DNA of 64,000 bases, taken from CAYRHJ01 sp964424105 (lineage in GTDB: Bacteria; Planctomycetota; Phycisphaerae; UBA1845). The position numbers and the translations under genes were made by a program. Below are positions 35,309 through 44,200 of the stretch, one piece after another. The stretch is taken from contig CAYRHJ010000004.1 in NCBI GenBank assembly GCA_964424105.1, forward strand, positions 62,001 to 126,000, written 5' to 3'. The notes beneath the pieces were generated by a model, which did not search any database, was not told where the DNA came from, and worked only from the letters and a program-made list of their open reading frames with translations. Position 1 is the first letter of the stretch. Each line of letters begins with the position of its first letter.

Positions 35309-38300
35309 ATGGGAAGGAAGCTGAAAAGCAGGCCACCCCACGCACCCCAGCCGGCCACCAACGGCGACGTCCGCTGGCTGACCGTCGTCGGCGCGCGGCA
35401 AAACAATCTCAAGAACGTCGATATTTCAATTCCCCTGGGGCGCTTCGTCTGCGTCACCGGCGTTTCGGGCAGCGGCAAAAGCTCGCTGGTCAACGACATC
35501 ATCGCCGAACAACTCGCCCGCGATCTCAACAAGGCTGAAAAATACCAGCCGGGCCGACATGAGCGATTGGACGGCGAAGAACACCTCGACAAGGTCCTCA
35601 GCATCGATCAGTCGCCAATCGGACGAACACCCCGATCAAACCCCGCGACCTACATCAAGGCCTTCGATCTGATTCGCGACCTCTACGCCAGACTGCCCGA
35701 CGCCAAGGTTCGCGGCTACAAGCCCGGCCGATTCAGCTTCAATGTCTCCGCGGCGATGAATATGGGTGGTCGTTGTGAATCGTGCGAAGGCAACGGGGCC
35801 ACCCGCGTCGACATGGACTTTCTCGCCGACCTGTGGGTCTCCTGCCCCGTCTGCCAAGGCCGGCGCTTCACCCGCGAGACGTTGCAAATCCTGTTCAAGG
35901 GCAAGAGCGTTGCGGACGTATTGGAAATGGACGTAGGGCAGGCGCACGAACACTTCGCCAACGTGCCCAAAATCGCCCACATGCTCGAAACGCTGCACCG
36001 CGTCGGCTTGGATTATATCAAACTGGGACAATCTTCCGTGACATTGTCCGGCGGTGAAGCGCAGCGCATCAAGCTGGCCCGCGAACTGGTCCGCAGGTCA
36101 ACGGGTAAAACGCTTTACATCCTGGATGAGCCGACCACGGGATTGCATTTCGACGATATCAAGAGACTATTGTCCGTGCTTCATGGCTTCGTGGACGCGG
36201 GCAATTCCGTGCTGGTCATCGAACACAATCTTGACGTGATCAAAACGGCGGACTGGATCATCGACCTCGGTCCCGAGGGCGGCGCGGACGGCGGTCACAT
36301 CGTCGCCCAAGGAACTCCGGAATCCGTCGCCCAAGTCAAGGCCAGTCACACCGGCCAGGCCCTGCGACACGTCCTTGATCCCCATCGGCGGCGCACGCAA
36401 TCGCCGATTCGCCTACCGAAGAAAGCCCATCGACGCCGAGCCGGCTCCAACGGTGCCCTGAACTCCATCAACGTCGTGGGCGCGCGGCAACACAATCTAA
36501 AGAACATCACGGTGGACGTTCCCCGTGGAAAAATGACCGTCTTCAGCGGGCTGTCGGGCAGCGGCAAGAGCAGCCTAGCCATTGACACGATCTACGCGGA
36601 AGGACAGCGTCGCTACATCGAGTCGCTCAGCGCCTACGCTCGCCAATTTCTCGTCCAGTTTCAGAAGCCGCACGTCGACCACGTCCACGGTCTGTCACCC
36701 GCCATCGCCATCGAGCAAAAGTCAGCCACCAAATCACCCCGTTCGACCGTCGGAACCGTTACGGAAATCTATGACTACATGCGCATCTTCTGGGCCCGGA
36801 TCGGGCAACCCTTCTGCCATCAGTGCCAGGCTCCCATCGGCAGCCAATCCAGCGATGAAATCGTCGAGCGACTGCTGGACGTCGCTGACGGATTGGATGT
36901 CATACTATTGGCACCGTTGTCAAAATACACGCATGAATCCTACGCCGACCTGATCGAACGACAACGCAGCCAAGGATTCCGCCGCCTGCGCGTCGACGGT
37001 CACCTGTTCGGCATCGAAGACGATATCCCCGTCGACGATCTCCGTCAGCATCGCATCGAAGCCGTCATCGACCGGATCAAGATCAGCAAGGCCCGCCGTG
37101 GGCGCATCACCGAAAGCGTCGAACTGGCGCTCGCCGTCGGTGGGGGAAATCTCCTGGTTTGGATCGGTTCCGTCGAGGAACGTTTGGATGGCGGCGCATC
37201 CACGGATTCCAGCCCTGGTCGTTCGACGTCTTCGAAGGCCCGCGAGCTTCGCTTCTCGCAATTGCATTCCTGCTCGCAGTGCGGAGTGGGTTTCGATGAA
37301 CCGACGCCGCATCATTTCTCGTTTAATACTCGACTCGGTTGGTGTCCGAATTGCGAGGGCCTCGGCGTGCAAAAAGGGGCCAGTCCCGACGCCATCGCTC
37401 CACGTCCCTCGCGAAGCATTCTCGGCGGCGCCCTGAGCGGGTGGGAAAGCGCGCGGCGCAACCGCGTTATGGCTGCCACGTTGACCGCGCTCGCCCATCA
37501 CGTCGGCTTCGACGTGGAAACGCCCTGGACGGACCTCGACGAAACACACAAAATGGCCATTCTCTTCGGAACGGGCGACGATTGGATCACCCCAAACCCA
37601 TCGGGCAACTTCAGCGGCGGGAGCTGGAAAGGGGTACGATTTCGTTGGCGAGGATATTTCCCCGCCATCGATCGCGCCGTCCGTGCGAGCTGGACTTATC
37701 GCAGAAAACTGGACGAATTAGCCACCGACGTTTCCTGCGCCGCCTGCGAAGGGTCGCGCTTACGACGGGAATCCCGATTCGTTCGCATCGCCGGAATGTC
37801 CATCGATCAGGTCTGCCGGATGCCCCTGCAACAGACAGCCGCCTACTTCAAGTCCTTGAAACTCAATGCCCGCCAGCGCCGAATCTCGGGCGAACTCCTG
37901 CACGAAATCGAATCGCGAATCCAATTCCTCGTCGAAGTCGGTCTGCATTATCTGACCCTTCATCGACCCGCGCCCAGCCTGTCGGGCGGCGAATCACAGC
38001 GCATCCGACTCGCGTCTCAAATCGGCAGCGGACTGACCGGCGTGCTGTACGTGCTCGACGAGCCTACCATAGGCCTGCACCCGCGCGACAATGACAAGCT
38101 CATCGGCGCCCTGCGCAAACTCCGCAATCTCGGCAACACCCTGATCGTTGTCGAACACGATCGTGACGTAATGGCCGACGCCGATCACGTCATCGATTTT
38201 GGCCCGGGCGCAGGCGCGGATGGAGGTTACGTGGTCGGCGCCACCACACCTGCCCGACTGCACAAGTCGCGTCAGTCGTTGACCGGCCAATACCTCGCCG

Positions 38301-40399
38301 GCAAACAGGCCATCGAAATTCCCACGAACCGCCGCCCCGTTGATCCGTATCCCTCCGTCGTGCCCAATCACTGGCTGGTTATCAACGGGGCACGGCATCA
38401 CAACTTGCGAGAGATCGACGTCGCTATTCCACTCGGTCGATTCATCGCCGTGACCGGCGTTTCGGGCAGCGGGAAAAGCTCGCTGGTGACCGAGACCGTG
38501 TATCCCGCGCTGGCCAACCGCATTCACCGGACCCGCACGCTGCCCGGGGCACACGACGGTTTGTTCGGCGCGGAGAACATCGACAAGATCATCCTTGTCG
38601 ACGCCTCGCCCATCGGAAACAGCCCCAGCAGCAACGCCGCAACCTACACCGGCTTGTTTGACCACGTTCGCGAGCTTTTTGCCAGACTGCCGGAAAGCAA
38701 GATCCGGGGCTACACCGCCAACCGTTTCAGCTTCAACAGGCCCGGGGGTCGATGCGAAGCCTGCGAGGGCTTCGGTCAACGGCGCATCGAGATGCACTTT
38801 CTAGCCGACGTCTGGGTGGAATGTGAAAGCTGCGGCGGCGCCCGCTACATCAAGGAAACGCTTGACGTACGATACCGCGAAAAGAACATCGCGGACGTCT
38901 TGCAGATGCGGGTGGCAGAGGCTTTGCGGCTGTTTGACCCGGTTCCCAAGGTCCGGCGACTGCTTCAAACACTCGACGATGTCGGCCTGGGATATTTGCA
39001 GTTGGGACAACCCGCTCCCACGCTATCCGGAGGCGAAGCCCAACGTGTCCGATTGGCTGCGGAATTGGGTCGGCCATCCACCGGCAAGACGTTTTACGTG
39101 CTCGACGAACCGACGACCGGTCTGCATTTTCACGATCTTCGCAAACTTCTGGACGTGCTGCATCGACTCGTGGACTTGGGAAACACGGTCCTGTGCATCG
39201 AACACAATCTCGACGTGATTAAAACCGCGGATCACGTCATCGACATCGGTCCGGATGCCGCGAACCTGGGCGGCACGATCGTCGTCGCGGGCACTCCCGA
39301 AACCGTCGCAAGTCATCCATCGTCGCACACGGGATTGTCGCTTCAATCGATCTTGGCCAAGGGACCATATGCCGCGCGTACGACGTACGATGCCCAACGA
39401 CAAACCACACTTGAACAGGATCTGGCCAAGCCCATCGACGTGGGCGCCATGGGAATCGACGGTCAAATGCCCTGGATTGTGAATGGAAAAGCGTGGCACA
39501 CCGTGAACCATCGCGACCGACAAGGCCGACCGGTGTGTTGGGACCCGGGCATTTTGACATGGTTGGTCGAGACCATCGAGAGTGTGCCTGGAATGAACCA
39601 CGCGGACTGGAACCAACGCGCCTGCGTCGAAATCAAAGCCAAGAATGGCGGCAAGATCTGGTTCGCACATCTGCTGACCGGTGGACGGGAACTTCTGGAG
39701 TTATCCCTGCGTGTTCCCACCGGTCGCTTTCAAGAATCAACCGTCGCCCGCCAATTGGCGGTGAAATCGCTTGACCAGCGTGATGACTTGCCCATCTATG
39801 GCGCATGGTCGCGCGTCCGCGTCCGCTCCGTCAGTCGCGAATATGACGAAGTTCGCGCCTATCTACGTGACTTCAAGGACGTAAAGAAAACGGCGTTCAA
39901 GTCACTGGTTCAAAAGGCCTGCCAAGCACATCTGTCCGTCCTGCCCGACAAGGATCAACCCACTGCCAAGCGTCCGTGGATATCCAATGGCCGACAATGG
40001 CATATGTCGCAACAGAACATCCATCCCCGGCGACGCATCACATGGTCGCCGGCGCTGATTCCGTCATTGATCGGCAAACTGAGCAAGCTGAGCGCGGATC
40101 TGGATTTCGACTGGTCCGGCAAGGTGTCGATCGGCATGCGACATCGAAATCGCGGGAGGCGTGTCGGGAAGATCGTCACCAACATGGGCGACGGGTTGCG
40201 CTGCGAATTCATCGTACCCAAGGGGCGATTCACGCCCATGCAAATCGAACGGCTGGGATCATCACCCACTCTGAAAACCCAGTCCGGGCGGGACACCATT
40301 ACATTCTGGGTGGCCTCGATCGATCAGCTCGATGTCAAGCAACTTCTGCCGGTCGTTCAAGCCGCCTGCAAATTCACGATGGAGAGACAATCCACATGA
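35309..40399 (+). CDS. uvrA: Giant UvrA: second half + complete UvrA + duplicated C-terminal module
   Basis: The product has 1696 residues. Residues about 25-355 are a UvrA second half (GVSGSGKSSLVNDI, zinc finger CESC...CPVC, LSGGEAQRIKLAREL, LYILDEPTTGLH). Residues about 385-1000 are a first half (GLSGSGKSSLAIDT ... LSGGESQRIRLAS) and 1020-1350 another second half (GVSGSGKSSLVTET, CEAC...CESC, VRLAAELGR). Residues 1386-1540 and 1555-1696 are two copies of an unknown module, each starting PWIxNGxxWH. With the 632-residue protein upstream this makes two full UvrA units, or four ABC halves. Canonical UvrA (about 950 residues) scans DNA and loads UvrB for nucleotide excision repair. The stop overlaps the next start (ATGA). 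Confidence 0.9.
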   Translation: MGRKLKSRPPHAPQPATNGDVRWLTVVGARQNNLKNVDISIPLGRFVCVTGVSGSGKSSLVNDIIAEQLARDLNKAEKYQPGRHERLDGEEHLDKVLSIDQSPIGRTPRSNPATYIKAFDLIRDLYARLPDAKVRGYKPGRFSFNVSAAMNMGGRCESCEGNGATRVDMDFLADLWVSCPVCQGRRFTRETLQILFKGKSVADVLEMDVGQAHEHFANVPKIAHMLETLHRVGLDYIKLGQSSVTLSGGEAQRIKLARELVRRSTGKTLYILDEPTTGLHFDDIKRLLSVLHGFVDAGNSVLVIEHNLDVIKTADWIIDLGPEGGADGGHIVAQGTPESVAQVKASHTGQALRHVLDPHRRRTQSPIRLPKKAHRRRAGSNGALNSINVVGARQHNLKNITVDVPRGKMTVFSGLSGSGKSSLAIDTIYAEGQRRYIESLSAYARQFLVQFQKPHVDHVHGLSPAIAIEQKSATKSPRSTVGTVTEIYDYMRIFWARIGQPFCHQCQAPIGSQSSDEIVERLLDVADGLDVILLAPLSKYTHESYADLIERQRSQGFRRLRVDGHLFGIEDDIPVDDLRQHRIEAVIDRIKISKARRGRITESVELALAVGGGNLLVWIGSVEERLDGGASTDSSPGRSTSSKARELRFSQLHSCSQCGVGFDEPTPHHFSFNTRLGWCPNCEGLGVQKGASPDAIAPRPSRSILGGALSGWESARRNRVMAATLTALAHHVGFDVETPWTDLDETHKMAILFGTGDDWITPNPSGNFSGGSWKGVRFRWRGYFPAIDRAVRASWTYRRKLDELATDVSCAACEGSRLRRESRFVRIAGMSIDQVCRMPLQQTAAYFKSLKLNARQRRISGELLHEIESRIQFLVEVGLHYLTLHRPAPSLSGGESQRIRLASQIGSGLTGVLYVLDEPTIGLHPRDNDKLIGALRKLRNLGNTLIVVEHDRDVMADADHVIDFGPGAGADGGYVVGATTPARLHKSRQSLTGQYLAGKQAIEIPTNRRPVDPYPSVVPNHWLVINGARHHNLREIDVAIPLGRFIAVTGVSGSGKSSLVTETVYPALANRIHRTRTLPGAHDGLFGAENIDKIILVDASPIGNSPSSNAATYTGLFDHVRELFARLPESKIRGYTANRFSFNRPGGRCEACEGFGQRRIEMHFLADVWVECESCGGARYIKETLDVRYREKNIADVLQMRVAEALRLFDPVPKVRRLLQTLDDVGLGYLQLGQPAPTLSGGEAQRVRLAAELGRPSTGKTFYVLDEPTTGLHFHDLRKLLDVLHRLVDLGNTVLCIEHNLDVIKTADHVIDIGPDAANLGGTIVVAGTPETVASHPSSHTGLSLQSILAKGPYAARTTYDAQRQTTLEQDLAKPIDVGAMGIDGQMPWIVNGKAWHTVNHRDRQGRPVCWDPGILTWLVETIESVPGMNHADWNQRACVEIKAKNGGKIWFAHLLTGGRELLELSLRVPTGRFQESTVARQLAVKSLDQRDDLPIYGAWSRVRVRSVSREYDEVRAYLRDFKDVKKTAFKSLVQKACQAHLSVLPDKDQPTAKRPWISNGRQWHMSQQNIHPRRRITWSPALIPSLIGKLSKLSADLDFDWSGKVSIGMRHRNRGRRVGKIVTNMGDGLRCEFIVPKGRFTPMQIERLGSSPTLKTQSGRDTITFWVASIDQLDVKQLLPVVQAACKFTMERQST

Positions 40400-41124
40400 C
40401 CGATCTGGTACCCAATCGTGCCTTGCTGGACCTGGAGTTTCCCCTGCATTACAGGTCAAGCCCACCAGCCATCGACGGCCAACTGAAGGGTTGGACGGAT
40501 GAAGAATTATTGCCGGCATTCAGCCTGCTGGAAGACGTCGAACCCTTCGCACCGGTCTGGGCATGCTGGAATGAATCGGGGCTGTTCGTCGCCTCCCGCG
40601 TGGACCGAAAGCGCCTGCCGCTCCGGTGCGACCCCCGGCAGTTTTGGAAGGGGGACAACCTCCGGCTGTGTATCGACACACGTGATAATCGACAGGCCCG
40701 CCGAGCCAACAAATACTGTCATCAGTTGTACTTGCTGCCGACAGGCGGCGGTCCGAAGAAAAACCAGCCGATAGCGGGGATCGGCAAAATGTACGGCGCT
40801 CAACAACAGCCACGCCTGGAAACAGTCCGACCCGAATTTGCTGGCCAGAATGTTCAAGTCACCATTGCACACCCATCGTCTGATGGGCGAACCAAATCTG
40901 ATTTGACCATCGCCGCGACGCTGACCGCCCACAGTTATCAGTTAGAAGCCTTCATCCCCGGTAGGCGGCTTTTTGGCTACGACCCGACGGATCATCCCCG
41001 TATCGGGTTGTTCTACATGCTGGAGGACGGCGACTTCGGGCAGCAGTTCCTGACCGTGGGGGACGACCTTAATTGGCACATCGACCCCTCAACTTGGCCA
41101 ACGGCTGTATTGGCCGACAAGTAA
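40396..41124 (+). CDS. CBM9-like (carbohydrate-binding/DOMON-type) protein coupled to uvrA
   Basis: The product has 242 residues from the ATG at 40396, which overlaps the uvrA stop by 4 bp. The pattern PPAIDGQLKGWTDEEL ... VWACWNESGLFVASRV ... FWKGDNLRLCIDTRD ... ANKYCHQLYLLP ... YQLEAFIPGRRLFGYDP matches the carbohydrate-binding family 9-like fold. There is no signal peptide, so the protein should be cytoplasmic. Its tight coupling to a DNA repair gene suggests a role with UvrA rather than in polysaccharide binding; that is inference. Confidence 0.75.
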   Translation: MTDLVPNRALLDLEFPLHYRSSPPAIDGQLKGWTDEELLPAFSLLEDVEPFAPVWACWNESGLFVASRVDRKRLPLRCDPRQFWKGDNLRLCIDTRDNRQARRANKYCHQLYLLPTGGGPKKNQPIAGIGKMYGAQQQPRLETVRPEFAGQNVQVTIAHPSSDGRTKSDLTIAATLTAHSYQLEAFIPGRRLFGYDPTDHPRIGLFYMLEDGDFGQQFLTVGDDLNWHIDPSTWPTAVLADK

Positions 41125-41229
41125 CGTCAATTCCCCTGATACCGGTCAGATCGATCGCGCCTCGCCGTCAAAGGCACCCCATTCCACTCATCTATCGAAA
41201 GAAATTATTCGAACCAAGCGCATAGTAAA

Positions 41230-41258
41230 GGCGGGGTGAGAACAAGTCTCACCCCGCC
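41230..41258. terminator. Bidirectional terminator-like hairpin
   Basis: GGCGGGGTGAGA (41230-41241) and TCTCACCCCGCC (41247-41258) form a perfect 12 bp stem with a 5-base loop. It lies between two converging genes: the CBM9-like gene ending at 41124 and the giant dockerin gene ending at 41293. The flanking T/A tracts are short on both sides. Confidence 0.75.
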
Positions 41259-41292
41259 GTTGGGGTTTCAAACAGCTACCTCGTCAGGGCTT

Positions 41293-44200
41293 TTAGAGAC
41301 CCTGTGTCGGCGTGGTGATGAGAATCACCGCCGGGGAGATACGACCCACCGGCATCGATTCATCATTCGAATTCGCCAACGTCAGGACTTCGTTGCCTCG
41401 CTTCAAGGTGACGCGGAACGCACCCACCGCATCCGTAGACGCCTGGAAGGTGAACGTACCGAGGTAGGCACGCTTGGCGCTGACACCGCCGCTGTAGGCC
41501 GCACCAGCCACACGACCACGCGGGTCGGTCGCCTTCACGTTCTCAACACCGTTCAGTACGAAGTCGGAACGATCGGCAATCTGTGCGTCCAACAACTCGA
41601 GCTGCCCGCGACGACCACCCGTCGTCTGAACGGCGATCTCGTAACCTCGCAGATCCGTCACGTTGTCCACGTAGACGGCGACCTCGATCACATCGCCCGC
41701 ATGAGCGGTCCGACGCGACGGGATGAGCTGCAAGCTGGGAGCATCGCCGGCGGTGTTGCTGGTGATTCCCAAATCGCTCGTTCCTGAACGATCCGCGGCA
41801 GGAGCGCTGCACGCCGGACCACCCGGACAAGGAGCGCCCGGAGCCGGCGGAACCGGATTGCACGCACAGCACGGGTCAATGTCACTGAACGCATTCAACA
41901 CCGCGAACAGGTCACCCAAATTAACTGTGCCGTTCCCAGCGCACGGATTGATATCGATATCCTCGAACGAGCAGTTCACGAATATGTCGGCGAAACCATC
42001 CAACACGCAGAACAGGTCAAACAGACTGACCGTTGTGTCATGGTTCACGTCGCCATACTTGTTCGGAATGCGGTCGCAAATGCCATCGTCACAAACGCCC
42101 ACGAAGCAAACATTGCAACGCTCGCACTCGAAATTGTCGAAGCACTGCGGAGCCGCCTCCGGATGCACAATCGCGGTAGCAACACCGTTATCGAAGCACA
42201 AGCCCTTGACCAACAACCGCTCGTTGAGAACGTCCGAGGGCACTCCAACGTCGATAATCTGGCCGTTGCACAGACGATCGATCTGACCACCGACGTTGAC
42301 GCCGTAGACATCCGCGGTGACGTCGAAACCGGCCATCGCATCAAACACGCCGATGATCGACTTGCCGGCCACGTCCTTGATCAACGCAGCCATATCATCG
42401 TTGCTGGGCGGTTCCAGACCAGTGTCGTTAAACGCCGCCAGAACGGACGCCGTACCGGCCACCGGGATCGGTCCCGATGTCGCGATGTCGAAGTAATGCT
42501 TCCACGGCGCACGAACGGTTCGCCAACGATTCTGGTCGGCTTCGCCACCGGGCACCTTCGTTTGGATGCCGTTGATGTAGGCGTGCTGGGTGTCAAAGTA
42601 GTAGCCCAGCCCGGTCGCAATCGGCATCGAAGGCGGACAAGGAATGCTCTTGACGGCAATGATCTTGTCCGTTCCGCCGGCCGTCAGGTCGAACGAATGG
42701 TCGTTCACACTCGCACCGCCCCATGCATCGGCGATGTCACGGTTATGCCGAACGTTGTTACGATCGCCGCCATTCGAGTTCGTCCAGAACCAGTTGAACG
42801 GCGTTCCGCGAAGGTCGTTCACGATCGAGAGCCAGTAGCGTTTATTGGGCTCGATCAGGGCCGGCGTCAGCGGATCACCGCTAATGTCGTACCAGTACTC
42901 GTAAACGATTCGTCCCGGGTTCCCGGTAAGTTCCCCGACCATTCGCATCGTATCGAATTCCGTCAGGGTGTTTCCGACTCCGTAAAGCTTCACGATCGCA
43001 CCGGGCTTGCCATTCAGATCATCCCAGACCTGAATTTCGAACTTGTCGCCCGGATTCAACGTGTCTTCCGGCGCGTTGGTATTGTAATTCCCGCGCCAGT
43101 GGATGTCCGTAACCGTGGTGGACACGAAGAACGTAAAGTCGTCCGCACACTGCTCACCACCCGGCACCAAGCTAAAACCGTTCAGGTCCGAAACATCCGT
43201 CGTTCCGCCGGCCAGGCCGTCGGACGGCTGATTCCAAACGATGCCGCCCGTCTGCGTCCGCCAGTTACCACAGGCCACGTCCCAAGGCAGGTCCTTGGTA
43301 AACTTCGAAACCGTCGCACTGCCCAGACAGAAGGCCAAGTTGATGTCGACAATGTCGCCATCGCCGTCGCCGTTGCCCTCAGCCGCTTCGTCGCAGTTTG
43401 TGGTGGCTACGTCGTCGACGTACGGCACGCAGTCGTAACCGTTGCCGATGTTCGAAAAGTCCGGACAGTTCGTCGCGGTGGGCTGATTCGGCGTATCCAG
43501 CGGACCTCGGTCACGGTAGGCCACATCGTCCCCCGCATCCGAAAGCATGAGGAACACCTGCGGACCCTCGCCGTTCACCGAGTCCCAACTGAACTCCAGC
43601 CAGTATTTCTGACCGCCGACAGCCTCGAACGGTGGTTCGAGATTGAACGTCACTCGATCCGCGTCGGTCAGGTCTGTAGGCCTGAAGACTTCCGGATTCG
43701 TATCCGGATAGCCGCCGCCCGGAGCGAGAGCACCAGGACCCGAGCAGCCGCCCGTCACAGTCCCGTCCAGGTAAAAGGCGAGGTCGACGGCGGTTCCTTC
43801 TTCGGCGTCACCGGCATTTGCAAGCCAGAAGGTGACGCTGCGAATCGTTGTATTCGAGGCCAGCGTGAAATCGTCCGCGGCTGGGAAATGCAACGTAGCG
43901 GAAGTGGCGGCGCCGATGGCGTCCTGATTTTCGTCGTTCGGTGCCTGAATATAGACACAGCCCGACTCGATCAGCTCGCACTTCCTCTGATGGGGAACCT
44001 CAACCAGATGGACCACCGTGGCGTCATTAGGATTGCCCGGCGGATTGCCAATGATGTCCACATTGACGTGCTGAATCTGCTGTTCGGTTTGAACATTGGA
44101 CGCATCCGCAGCCACACCCGGAATAAAGCAACTGGTGTCGGGATCGTTGTCCAAACAGCCTTCATCACCCGGGAAGATTCCCGGCAGATTCACGTTGTTC

